A stretch of DNA of 64,000 bases from an uncultured Alphaproteobacteria bacterium (GTDB taxonomy: Bacteria > Pseudomonadota > Alphaproteobacteria > HIMB59 > GCA-002718135). The notes below the pieces were generated by a model. It worked only from the letters and a program-made list of their open reading frames with translations, was not told the origin of the DNA and did no database searches. Positions 1 through 8,085 of the stretch are shown one piece after another. The stretch lies in NCBI GenBank assembly GCA_902607435.1, contig CACLJX010000009.1:1-64000 (forward strand), written 5' to 3'. The translations under genes and the position numbers were made by a program. Position 1 is the first letter of the stretch; each line of letters opens with the position of its first letter.

Positions 1-74
1 AATGTTTAATTGTTAATGTACAAAATCTCAATTTATATTGAAACAGAATCGTAATAACAATTTATAATAAATAT

Positions 75-839
75 ATGTCGAAAAATCCCGATAATTTACC
101 CTCTTTAAATACAAGTCAATTTAATATTTTGTTAAATGGCTATGAAGGTCCGATTGATTTATTACTAGAGTTAGCGAGAAAACAAAAAGTTGATCTTTCT
201 GAAATATCTATTCTTGATTTAGCTGAACAATATATTGATTTTATTGAAAAAAATAGAAAATTACATCTTGAAATCACTGCTGATTATTTAGTTATGGCAG
301 CTTGGTTAACTTATCTTAAATCTCGCATGATGTTGCCAAGAGAAGAAAGAGAAGAAGATCATACTTCAGAAGAACTTGAAGAAGCTCTAAAATATCAATT
401 ACAAAGATTAGAAACTATGCAAAATATTTCAAAAATTCTTTATTCATATCCTTTAATAGGAAGAGATGTTTTTTATGGAAATTCTGAAGATGAAATTAGT
501 GTCAAATATAAAATTACTTATAGTTCTTCGCTATTTGATTTATTACATAATTATTCTTTAATACTTGATAAAAAAACAAAACTTGAACATTTGAAAATTA
601 ATTCATCACATCTTTATTCTGTAGATTATGCAATTCAAAGATTAAAAAACATATTTGGATCTATTGGAGAATGGACTAATTTTTTAAATTTAATTCCTTC
701 ATTTATTCAAAATATAATTGTTAATAAATCTTCTATCAGCAGCCATTTTGTTGCATCTCTCGAATTAGTAAGAAATGGATCCATTGAAGTCAAACAAAAA
801 GAAATGTTTGGAAATATTTACATTCGATCTAAAAAATAA
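75..839 (+). CDS. scpA: Segregation and condensation protein A
   Basis: Kleisin subunit of the bacterial SMC-ScpAB condensin, which compacts and segregates the chromosome. The 254-residue product has the ScpA N-terminal signature (YEGPIDLLLELARKQKVDL at about residues 23-41), which in the family contacts the SMC neck. An acidic middle segment follows (EEREEDHTSEELEEA), then a C-terminal winged-helix part. The length is normal. The ATG at 75 has no strong Shine-Dalgarno. The stop overlaps the start of scpB by one base (TAATG), so the two are translationally coupled, as is usual for this pair. Confidence 0.95.
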   Translation: MSKNPDNLPSLNTSQFNILLNGYEGPIDLLLELARKQKVDLSEISILDLAEQYIDFIEKNRKLHLEITADYLVMAAWLTYLKSRMMLPREEREEDHTSEELEEALKYQLQRLETMQNISKILYSYPLIGRDVFYGNSEDEISVKYKITYSSSLFDLLHNYSLILDKKTKLEHLKINSSHLYSVDYAIQRLKNIFGSIGEWTNFLNLIPSFIQNIIVNKSSISSHFVASLELVRNGSIEVKQKEMFGNIYIRSKK

Positions 840-1474
840 TGGAAAATTTAAAAGATGTTAAAATTATTGAAGCAATTTTATTTGCTTCTAATGAACCTGT
901 TCTAGAAAATGATTTAAAAGATAAAATTATAAATAAAAGTAATATTGGTGATTATTTGAAGGAATTACAAAATTTTTATTCTAAAAGAGGTATTAATTTA
1001 ATAAAGACTGGAGATAAATGGTCTTTTCGTACTTCCAAAGATCTTTCCGAAGAACTAATAATTTTTAAACAAAAAAAAAGGAAAATATCTAGAGCTGCTC
1101 TAGAAACATTAGCAATAATAGCTTATCAACAACCTATTACAAGACCAGAAATTGAAAATATACGAGGTGTGCAGATGGGTAGAGGATCTATAGATCATCT
1201 AATGGAAATTGGATGGATTAAACCTCATGGCAGAAAAAATATTCCAGGTAAACCATCTTTGTGGGTTACTACTGATACATTTTTAGAACACTTTGGAATT
1301 GAATCAATTAAAAATTTACCTAATAAAGATGAATTAATGGCTAGTGGCTTTTTAGAAAAAAAATCTGCTATTTCTACAATTACTGAGCTTACTAAAATTA
1401 AGGAATTGAATGAAAATGATAATTTGGAAAATATTGAAGAAGAAAATCTTGAAGATTTTATTAGCAATAAATAA
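839..1474 (+). CDS. scpB: Segregation and condensation protein B
   Basis: Partner of ScpA in the SMC condensin complex. It forms dimers of winged helices that bind the ScpA kleisin. The family core is clear: IIEAILFASNEPV near the N terminus and the second winged helix with ALETLAIIAYQQPITRPEIE and RGVQMGRGSIDHLMEIGWI at about residues 87-127. The C-terminal tail from about residue 165 is acidic and low in complexity, a common variable feature. The ATG at 839 overlaps the scpA stop by one base. Confidence 0.95.
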   Translation: MENLKDVKIIEAILFASNEPVLENDLKDKIINKSNIGDYLKELQNFYSKRGINLIKTGDKWSFRTSKDLSEELIIFKQKKRKISRAALETLAIIAYQQPITRPEIENIRGVQMGRGSIDHLMEIGWIKPHGRKNIPGKPSLWVTTDTFLEHFGIESIKNLPNKDELMASGFLEKKSAISTITELTKIKELNENDNLENIEEENLEDFISNK

Positions 1475-1536
1475 AGTAATAAATGATTTAATTTTAATAA
1501 AAAAAAATAATTCTCTATAAATACATAAACATCTTC

Positions 1537-2886
1537 ATGAATAAAAATCAAAATAACAGTATATTTTCACATTTGTATGGATTTACTGATATGAAAACTC
1601 TTAATGAAAAAGGTCCAATAATTTTAAATCAAGGTAAAGGAATTTATGTTTTTGATATATATAATAAAAAGTACTTAGATGCTAATTCCGGTTTATGGAA
1701 TTCTGTTGCAGGTTTTGACCATCCGGGTCTAGTTGAAACTGCTCGTAAACAGTATAAAAAATTTGGAGGTTATCATTCTTTTTTTGGTAGACTTTCTGAA
1801 GAAACATTAAAATTATCAGAAAAAATTATTTCAATTTCTCCATTCAAATCTGGTAAAGTTTTTTTTACTAATTCAGGCTCAGAGGCAAATGATACTGCAA
1901 TAAAAATTCTTTGGATGTTAAACAACAGAAGAGGAAAACCAAATAAAAGAAAAATTATTACAAGAATAAATGCATACCATGGTGTTACTCTTGGAGCTAG
2001 TTCAATGACTGGCAAACCATATATTAAAGAATTTGGAATGCCACTTAATGAATTCATTCATGCTGACTGTCCTCATTATTGGAAATTTGGATTAAAAGAA
2101 GAAAAAGAAGAAGATTTTTCTAAAAGAATGGGAAAAAATTTAGAAGAACTTATTATTAAAGAAACACCAGAAACTATAGCGGGATTTTTTGCTGAACCTG
2201 TACAAGGAGCAGGAGGTGTTATACCTCCATCTAAAGGTTATTTTGATGTCATACAACCTATTTTAAAAAAATACAAAATACCATTTGTTGCAGATGAAGT
2301 CATAACAGGTTTAGGAAGAACAGGTAATTTATGGGGTACAGAAACTTTTAATCTCAAACCAGATATTATTATTTCTTCAAAAGCATTAACTGCTGGTTTT
2401 TTTCCTATGGCAGCTGTTATACTAAATCAAGATATAGCCGATGAATTTATTAAAGTCTCTGAACAGGCAGAGGAGTTTCCACATGGATTTACAGGAGGAG
2501 GCCATCCTGTTGGATGTGCTATTGCTCTTAAAGCAATAGATGTCATTATGAATGAAGGTTTATTGGATAATGTTAAAGAAGTATCTCCTTATTTTCTAAA
2601 AAGATTAAAGGAATTTGAATCATATGAACATATAGGTGAAACTAGAGGCATAGGATTAATGGCAGCTTTGGAGATGGTAAAAAATAAAGAATTAAAAACT
2701 CCTTTTGATTCTCATTTGTCTATGGGAGATAAAGTGGCGAATGAATCAATTAATAATGGACTTATATGCAGACCTTTGGGTCCTGCTATAGTATTATGTC
2801 CTCAATTTATAATAACAAAAAAAGAAATTGATTTAATGTTTGATATGTTACATGATACTTTAAAAAAAATATTCAAAAAAAACTAA
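1537..2886 (+). CDS. Class III PLP-dependent aminotransferase (omega-amino acid:pyruvate type)
   Basis: A 449-residue fold-type I transaminase with the normal length of the beta-alanine/omega-amino-acid:pyruvate and putrescine/taurine-type class III enzymes. Visible landmarks are NSGSEANDTA at about 112-121 (phosphate-binding region), AYHGVT at 146-151, ADEVITGLGRTG around 252-263 with Asp253 for the PLP pyridine nitrogen, and the Schiff-base Lys282 in SSKALTAGFFP. The exact amine substrate cannot be read from the sequence; beta-alanine, taurine, putrescine and GABA are all possible. It lies 62 bases after scpB and converges on the acylphosphatase gene. Confidence 0.85.
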   Translation: MNKNQNNSIFSHLYGFTDMKTLNEKGPIILNQGKGIYVFDIYNKKYLDANSGLWNSVAGFDHPGLVETARKQYKKFGGYHSFFGRLSEETLKLSEKIISISPFKSGKVFFTNSGSEANDTAIKILWMLNNRRGKPNKRKIITRINAYHGVTLGASSMTGKPYIKEFGMPLNEFIHADCPHYWKFGLKEEKEEDFSKRMGKNLEELIIKETPETIAGFFAEPVQGAGGVIPPSKGYFDVIQPILKKYKIPFVADEVITGLGRTGNLWGTETFNLKPDIIISSKALTAGFFPMAAVILNQDIADEFIKVSEQAEEFPHGFTGGGHPVGCAIALKAIDVIMNEGLLDNVKEVSPYFLKRLKEFESYEHIGETRGIGLMAALEMVKNKELKTPFDSHLSMGDKVANESINNGLICRPLGPAIVLCPQFIITKKEIDLMFDMLHDTLKKIFKKN

Positions 2887-2892
2887 TTTTTA

Positions 2893-3183
2893 TTAATATT
2901 TAATTTTAAATTCTGAATAAATAACATTATTATTAATCTTAATTGATTCTACACTTTCAACAATAGCTAATTCTGGACCAGTTTTACTTTTCTCTATAAT
3001 ATTCAGAATATTATTTATTTTACCTTGAATGATAGAATTAACTTCGTCTTTTTTTTTGTGGTTTTGAATATATCCATTTAAACTCAAAGAAGTCGCTAAG
3101 TTACTAAACCAATATCTAAAATTAACATCTTGTACTTTTCCTTTGATAAATAGTTTATAAGTTTTAATTTTCTTTGTATTCAT
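2893..3183 (-). CDS. acyP: Acylphosphatase
   Basis: Small (96-residue) alpha/beta enzyme that hydrolyses acyl phosphates such as acetyl phosphate or carbamoyl phosphate. The family motif GxVQGVxFR is present as GKVQDVNFRYW at about residues 14-24. It keeps the catalytic Arg, and the Asn of the second motif is kept in NGYIQNHKKK. The second Gly of the phosphate-binding loop is replaced by Asp, which is unusual. The ATG at 3183 gives the usual short N terminus. It converges with the aminotransferase gene, leaving only six bases between stops. Confidence 0.85.
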   Translation of the reverse strand: MNTKKIKTYKLFIKGKVQDVNFRYWFSNLATSLSLNGYIQNHKKKDEVNSIIQGKINNILNIIEKSKTGPELAIVESVESIKINNNVIYSEFKIKY

Positions 3184-3254
3184 AACTATATCTATTTTTT
3201 TTAAATAATATAATTAGTAAATATTTATATACAATCCATTTTATCAATTAATTT

Positions 3255-4130
3255 ATGACTAAAAATAATATCCTAATTGCTTCTTTTTCAATTATTTTTT
3301 CTAGTATATTTTTTGTTATAAATGATGCAATTATAAATTATTTATCTTCAATCAATTTTACTTTTTATCATTTTATTTTTTATGGAGCGCCAGCATATTT
3401 ATCTGTGCCTTTATTTCTTTTAATTAAAGGAAATTTAAAAAAAAATTTAAAATGTGAAAATTATTTAATACCAACAATTAGAGGTATAATTTTTACACCT
3501 ATGCCATTTATAACTTTTGTTTCTTTAAAAAATATAACACTTCCTGAATTTACTACATTAAATATGGCAGCACCATTATTTGGAGCAATTTATGCTATTG
3601 TTTTCTTAAATGAAAAATTAAATAAATATATTTATATTTCTTTAGTCATTGGTTTTTTAGGTGTTTTATTTGTTATTCAACCAGGTTTTGAAGCATTTAA
3701 TATTTATTTTTTGGTTACTTTATTTGGTGTAATATTAATTACTACAACTACAACTATAGTTAACAAATATAATAATATAATAACTGCACTAGGATACTTT
3801 ATGTATGGTGGATTTTTCATTCACATAATATCTCTAATATTATTTATTTGGGATCCTATTAAAGTTAATTTTTATGAATTTATTTTAATTACAATTGCTT
3901 CAATTTTAATTAATATTGCAATATTTTTAACCACGTTAGCTTTTAAAACTGCTCAAAAACACTATTCTTCTGTATTTTGTTTAGTATACCTTCAAATAGT
4001 TTGGTCAGTACTTATTGGATTTTTTATATTTAATGAATATTTGAATTTTATTGCAATTATCGGAGCTATACTGATTGTTTTAAGTGGTATTTTTTCAATT
4101 CCTGCTCAATTTAAACAAATAAATGAATAA
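3255..4130 (+). CDS. EamA/DMT-family transporter
   Basis: A 291-residue integral membrane protein of the drug/metabolite transporter superfamily, with about ten hydrophobic segments arranged as two EamA repeats. The conserved ends of each repeat are seen: PLFGAIYAIVFLNEKLNKY before a glycine-rich helix (LVIGFLGVLFVIQPG) in the first, and VWSVLIGFFIFNEYLNFIAIIGAILIVLSG in the second. The substrate is unknown; members export amino acids, nucleotides or other metabolites. It overlaps the downstream FKBP-rhodanese gene by eight bases, so the two are probably co-transcribed. Confidence 0.85.
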   Translation: MTKNNILIASFSIIFSSIFFVINDAIINYLSSINFTFYHFIFYGAPAYLSVPLFLLIKGNLKKNLKCENYLIPTIRGIIFTPMPFITFVSLKNITLPEFTTLNMAAPLFGAIYAIVFLNEKLNKYIYISLVIGFLGVLFVIQPGFEAFNIYFLVTLFGVILITTTTTIVNKYNNIITALGYFMYGGFFIHIISLILFIWDPIKVNFYEFILITIASILINIAIFLTTLAFKTAQKHYSSVFCLVYLQIVWSVLIGFFIFNEYLNFIAIIGAILIVLSGIFSIPAQFKQINE

Positions 4131-4920
4131 ATTATATGTAATTAAAATATTAATCTTTATTTTTGCATTATTTATTTATTCTTGTTCTTCCACAATTAAC
4201 AACTCTAATTATTTGAATAATGATTCAATTGAAATTTTATCAGATATTTCCGGAAAAGGAGATAAAATTAAAAATCATTATAAAATAACTGCTCACTATA
4301 TAGGATTTCTAGAAGATGGTACGGAATTTGATAATAGTTATAAAAAAAATATACCCTTTGAATTTCAAATTGGTTTAATGCAAGTAATACCAGGTTGGGA
4401 AATTGGACTAATTGGAATGCAAATAGGAGGTAAAAGAAAAATTAAAATACCTCCTTCTTTAGCTTACGGTAAGAAAGGGATAGGTAATTTAGTACCACCA
4501 AATTCTAATTTAATTTTTGAAATTGAAATAATTAATATAGAACCGCCAGGTTATATAGAGATTTCACCTAAAGAATTATTAATATTAAAAAAAGAAAAAA
4601 TTTTAACAATAAATAAAATTAAATTTATAATTATAGACATTAGAACTTTGTTAGAATGGGAAAAAACTGGGATTATAGAAGGTTCTAAAACAATCTCAGC
4701 CTTCGACAATAAAGGAAATTTAATTAAAAATTTTTTAAAAATATTTAAATCAAATGTTAAAAATAATGATCATGTAATTTTTGTAAGCAATAATGGCGAA
4801 ATTTCTGCAATATTAGCTAATGGTTTTGTTGAAAATCTTGGAATGAAAAATATATATTCCTTAAAAGGAGGTATAAACGGTTGGATAAAAGAGGAAAATA
4901 AAATTATAAATTTTTTATAA
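4123..4920 (+). CDS. FKBP-type peptidyl-prolyl isomerase fused to a degenerate rhodanese domain, predicted lipoprotein
   Basis: The 265-residue product starts with a lipoprotein signal whose lipobox ends FIYSC, giving lipidated Cys21. An FKBP domain follows at about 46-140 with the expected binding residues: HYIG, EFDNSY, VIPGW, LAYGKKG. It should therefore be an active prolyl isomerase in the periplasm. Residues about 150-262 form a rhodanese-like domain (IIDIRTLLEWEKTGIIEGS at its start, YSLKGGINGW near its end). The active-site loop reads SNNGEIS at 212-218, so the catalytic Cys is Ser212 and the usual Arg residues are missing. Sulfur transfer is thus unlikely and a binding role is inferred. 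It overlaps the DMT gene. Confidence 0.85.
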   Translation: MNKLYVIKILIFIFALFIYSCSSTINNSNYLNNDSIEILSDISGKGDKIKNHYKITAHYIGFLEDGTEFDNSYKKNIPFEFQIGLMQVIPGWEIGLIGMQIGGKRKIKIPPSLAYGKKGIGNLVPPNSNLIFEIEIINIEPPGYIEISPKELLILKKEKILTINKIKFIIIDIRTLLEWEKTGIIEGSKTISAFDNKGNLIKNFLKIFKSNVKNNDHVIFVSNNGEISAILANGFVENLGMKNIYSLKGGINGWIKEENKIINFL

Positions 4921-5202
4921 ACCTTCAATTATGATTGCGTTGCATTCAGAGTTGTCTTCTCTTATTTTTTTTATAGGTTTATATTCTTCTGATTCATGCC
5001 ATTTTTTGACCATTTCATAGGTTGGAAATTCTAATACAACTGTTCTTTGATATGGCCATGATCCCTCTACTTTTTCAGATTTTCCTCCTCTAACTATATA
5101 TTTTCCGCCATATTTTCTTACTATAGAAGTAACTTTAGCTTTATATGTTTCGTAGTTTTCTTTGTTAGTAACATTTATTTGTACTATAAAATAAGCAGAC
5201 AT
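4915..5202 (-). CDS. DUF1330 family protein
   Basis: A 95-residue ferredoxin-like-fold protein of the DUF1330 family (dimeric alpha-beta barrel). It is recognisable by YFIVQINVTNKENYETYKAKV at the N terminus, YGGKYIVRGG in the middle and VVLEFPTYEMVKKWHESEEYKPIKKIR near the end. No enzymatic activity is established for most members. The start is placed at the ATG at 5202, because TAGGTGA lies six bases upstream as Shine-Dalgarno; the GTG at 5211 lies inside that site. The C terminus overlaps the end of the convergent FKBP-rhodanese gene by six bases. Confidence 0.85.
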   Translation of the reverse strand: MSAYFIVQINVTNKENYETYKAKVTSIVRKYGGKYIVRGGKSEKVEGSWPYQRTVVLEFPTYEMVKKWHESEEYKPIKKIREDNSECNAIIIEGL

Positions 5203-5257
5203 TAATTTCACCTAATAAAATTGATAAAAACATATATCTATAATATTATTATTTATT

Positions 5258-6049
5258 ATGAAAGGAATTTTAATCAATAATACAAAGCTTTTTATAACTT
5301 TAATTTCTATTTTTTATTCAACATATATTTTTGCTGAATCTCGACTACAAAAAATACTTGAAAGTGGGCAAATAAGAGTTGGTACAACTGGTGACTGGAA
5401 TCCAATGACTTTTAAAGATCCTTCAACCAATAAATATAAAGGTTTTGAAATTGAAATTGTTACTCTTTTAGCAAAAGATATGGGTGTAGATTTAATTTTG
5501 ATACCTACTGAATGGAAAACTTTAGTTAGTGGTATAGTCTCAGGCAAATATGATATTTCAACTAGTGCCTCTTTAAGCGCTAAAAGAGCTTTATCTACAG
5601 GTTATACTAATTCATATTTCAAACTTGCAACAGTTCCTCTAACACTTAAAAAAAATTTATCTAAGTTTCAAAATTGGGAGGATATTAATCAAGAAGGAGT
5701 AAAAGTTGCAGTAACTCTTGGAACTACTCAAGAACAACAAGCGAGACAAATTTTTCCAAATTCTATTTTAAAAGTCATTGAATCTCCTGCTAGAGATTTT
5801 CAAGAAGTTCTTGCAGGAAGAGCTGAAGTTCATATAACTTCTAATATAGAGGCAGCTACATTAGTGGAGCAATATCCTCAAATGGCCATTGTTCCAGTTA
5901 AAGAACCTAAATTTCCTACTCCACTTGCTTGGTTGACACCACAAGAAGATCAAATATGGATTAATTATTTGAATCACTGGATAGAAATCAAAAAAGCTCA
6001 AGGTTTTTTTGATTCTATGATGAAAAAATATAAACTTAAAAGTTTATAA
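5258..6049 (+). CDS. Family 3 solute-binding protein, PheC/amino-acid type
   Basis: A periplasmic protein of 263 residues with a signal peptide (cleavage probably after IFA near residue 26) and an SBP_bac_3 domain. Typical landmarks are LESGQIRVGTTGDWNPMTF at about 34-52, KGFEIEIVTLLAKDMG at 60-75 and a C-terminal WIEIKKAQGFF. The opening residues strongly resemble cyclohexadienyl dehydratase PheC, which shares this fold. The ABC permease immediately downstream makes transport of a polar amino acid or related compound more likely, but an enzymatic role cannot be excluded. No ATPase gene is adjacent. Confidence 0.8.
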   Translation: MKGILINNTKLFITLISIFYSTYIFAESRLQKILESGQIRVGTTGDWNPMTFKDPSTNKYKGFEIEIVTLLAKDMGVDLILIPTEWKTLVSGIVSGKYDISTSASLSAKRALSTGYTNSYFKLATVPLTLKKNLSKFQNWEDINQEGVKVAVTLGTTQEQQARQIFPNSILKVIESPARDFQEVLAGRAEVHITSNIEAATLVEQYPQMAIVPVKEPKFPTPLAWLTPQEDQIWINYLNHWIEIKKAQGFFDSMMKKYKLKSL

Positions 6050-6113
6050 ATTTTCTTATATTAGTTTAAATGATATTCTGGTTTAAATTTTTTTAATATT
6101 TATAAATAATTTT

Positions 6114-6851
6114 GTGAAAATTTTTTTTCTAGTATTCTTGATTTTTTTAATAGGAGGGTGCACAAATAACTATAATTGGGGTTGGTATATATTAAATCCT
6201 AGACTTGATTCAGGAATCTCTAATATAAAATTCTTAATTAGTGGTCTCTCCATTACAATATCAATTTCTTTTATATCTATTTTTTTTTCCCTTTTAGTAG
6301 GTCTTTTTATTTCTCTGTTAGGAATGAGTTTAAAAAAATCATTAAAATGGATAAATCGAATATATATAGAAATCTTTAGATCAATACCTCTATTGGTTTT
6401 AATTTTATGGGTATATTACGGATTACCTATTGTTTTTGGAATTAGTTTAGGCCCTTTTGTAGCAGGTATAATATCTTTAGCTTTAAGTGATTCAGCTTTT
6501 GAAGCAGAAATTTTTAGAGCGGGAATACAATCAGTAGGTAAAGGACAACAGGATGCAGCAAAATCAATAGGATTAAATAAATTTCAAGAAATGAATTTAA
6601 TTATATTACCTCAAGCATTGCGTATAATTTTACCAGCCATAGGTAATCAATTTGTATATGTGTTAAAAATGTCATCACTTGTGTCAATAATTGGTCTTGC
6701 AGATTTAACAAGAAAAGCTAATGAATTAGTTGTTTCAGTTTATAGACCACTTGAAATATACACATTTCTTGTTTTAGAATATCTTTTTTTAATTCTTATA
6801 ATTTCTTATTTAGTAAGGAAACTTGAGAAAAAATTAAATACTAATCTTTAA
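6114..6851 (+). CDS. Amino-acid ABC transporter permease, His/Glu/Gln/Arg/opine type, with N-terminal lipobox
   Basis: Inner-membrane permease of 245 residues. The EAA loop is clear (FRAGIQSVGKGQQDAAKSIGLNKFQEMNLIILPQA split over about 147-180), as are the family motif EIFRSIPLLVLILWVYY and a C-terminal helix. The N terminus is odd: a hydrophobic stretch followed by FLIGGC and then TNNYNWGWY. This looks like a lipoprotein signal on a polytopic protein, with Cys16 as the lipidation candidate. The start is a GTG at 6114. It lies 64 bases after the binding-protein gene and overlaps the convergent ATPase gene by 18 bases. The partner ATPase must lie elsewhere. Confidence 0.85.
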   Translation: MKIFFLVFLIFLIGGCTNNYNWGWYILNPRLDSGISNIKFLISGLSITISISFISIFFSLLVGLFISLLGMSLKKSLKWINRIYIEIFRSIPLLVLILWVYYGLPIVFGISLGPFVAGIISLALSDSAFEAEIFRAGIQSVGKGQQDAAKSIGLNKFQEMNLIILPQALRIILPAIGNQFVYVLKMSSLVSIIGLADLTRKANELVVSVYRPLEIYTFLVLEYLFLILIISYLVRKLEKKLNTNL

Positions 6852-7640
6852 ATTTTTAGTAGCAGCAAGTTGAATAATATATTGCACAGCAGTTCTTCCT
6901 GTTCTATTTCCTCTTTGTAAAGACCACCGTATAGATTCTTTTATGTTTTTTTCATTAATGCTAATTTTGTAAAATTTACAATAAGTTTTAATTATTTTTA
7001 TATATTCTTCTTGTGATAAAGTATGAAAACCAAGCCAAATCCCAAATCGATCACTAAGACTTATTTTTTCTTCTACACTCTCATCAGTGTGAATAGCTGA
7101 GGATCTTTCATTCTCTATCATATCTCTTGTCATTAAGTGTCTTCTATTAGAAGTTACATATATAATAATATTACTAGGTTGATGTTGTATACTTCCTTCT
7201 AAAACTGATTTGATTATTTTATATTCACTATCGATTTTTTCGAAAGATAAATCATCTATAAATAAAATAAATCTGTAATTATTAAATTTTTCAAGAATAT
7301 GATAAATTTTTTCAATATCTGAAAGATCGTTTTTGTTTAATTGAATTAGTTTTAATTTTTCATGATTTAAAGATATTTCATTAAAAGTAGATTTAATCAA
7401 TGTGCTTTTCCCATTTCCTCTTGCTCCCCATAAAAGTGCATTGTTAGTAAAATTACCTTTTGCAAAATTTAGTGTATTATTGAATAATATTTTTTTTTGC
7501 CTTTCTATTCCAATTAATAATTTTAATTCTATCGATTTGATTTTATGAATATTTTTAAATTTGGTTTTTTTTGCATCCCAAATGAACCCAATGTTTCTTT
7601 TAAACTGATGATTAAGTTTATAATTAGCGTAAAAATTCAT
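6834..7640 (-). CDS. DUF815-type AAA+ ATPase
   Basis: A 268-residue P-loop ATPase of the DUF815 family. It has Walker A LLWGARGNGKSTLIKS at about residue 68, Walker B FILFIDDLSFE near 125, a sensor-like YVTSNRRHL, and the diagnostic segment DRFGIWLGFHTLSQEEY followed by RGNRTGRTAVQYI. The cellular role of the family is not established. The ATG at 7640 is chosen; the open frame extends to a TTG at 7700, but that upstream part (rich in Cys and Tyr) does not look like the family. It is divergent from yajC and converges with the ABC permease. Confidence 0.85.
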   Translation of the reverse strand: MNFYANYKLNHQFKRNIGFIWDAKKTKFKNIHKIKSIELKLLIGIERQKKILFNNTLNFAKGNFTNNALLWGARGNGKSTLIKSTFNEISLNHEKLKLIQLNKNDLSDIEKIYHILEKFNNYRFILFIDDLSFEKIDSEYKIIKSVLEGSIQHQPSNIIIYVTSNRRHLMTRDMIENERSSAIHTDESVEEKISLSDRFGIWLGFHTLSQEEYIKIIKTYCKFYKISINEKNIKESIRWSLQRGNRTGRTAVQYIIQLAATKNLKISI

Positions 7641-7722
7641 TATAATAATAGTAGAACTGTAATTGCAATTTTCTTTTACACAGTATAAGTAATTCCACAA
7701 ATTAAAATATATTAGGATATTT

Positions 7723-8082
7723 ATGGAACAAATGGGCGCTTTTTTACCTTTAATTTTGATTTTTGGGGTTTTTTATATTTTACTAATTAGACCCCAACAA
7801 AAAAAGGTTAAACTCCATCGAGAAATGATTAATAATTTAAAAAGAAATGATAAAATAATTACTTCAGGGGGTATAATTGGTAAAATTTCTAAGGTAAATG
7901 ATAATAAAGAACTTCAAGTGGAAATTGCAGAATCTGTTGAAATTAAATTAGCTCCAGGAATGATATCAGAATTGTATGTTAATTCTAAAGATGAAAAAAA
8001 ACAAGAAACCCCTTCAATAGAAAAAGAGAAAATTCAAAATAATAGTTTTTTATCTGGATTGTTTAGAAAAAAGAAAAATTAA
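7723..8082 (+). CDS. yajC: Preprotein translocase subunit YajC
   Basis: Small inner-membrane accessory subunit of the Sec holotranslocon, 119 residues. A single N-terminal membrane segment (LPLILIFGVFYILLIRPQQKK) is followed by the typical cytosolic domain HREMINNLKRNDKIITSGGIIGKI. The lysine-rich C-terminal tail is variable in the family. It opens the yajC-secD-secF operon; secD begins three bases after its stop. The start ATG at 7723 matches the family N terminus. Confidence 0.95.
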   Translation: MEQMGAFLPLILIFGVFYILLIRPQQKKVKLHREMINNLKRNDKIITSGGIIGKISKVNDNKELQVEIAESVEIKLAPGMISELYVNSKDEKKQETPSIEKEKIQNNSFLSGLFRKKKN

Positions 8083-8085
8083 ATA

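Noticed and set aside
7641-7700. TTG-initiated extension of the DUF815 ATPase
   Set aside because: The extra 20 residues do not resemble the family, and the region is needed as the divergent promoter space for yajC.
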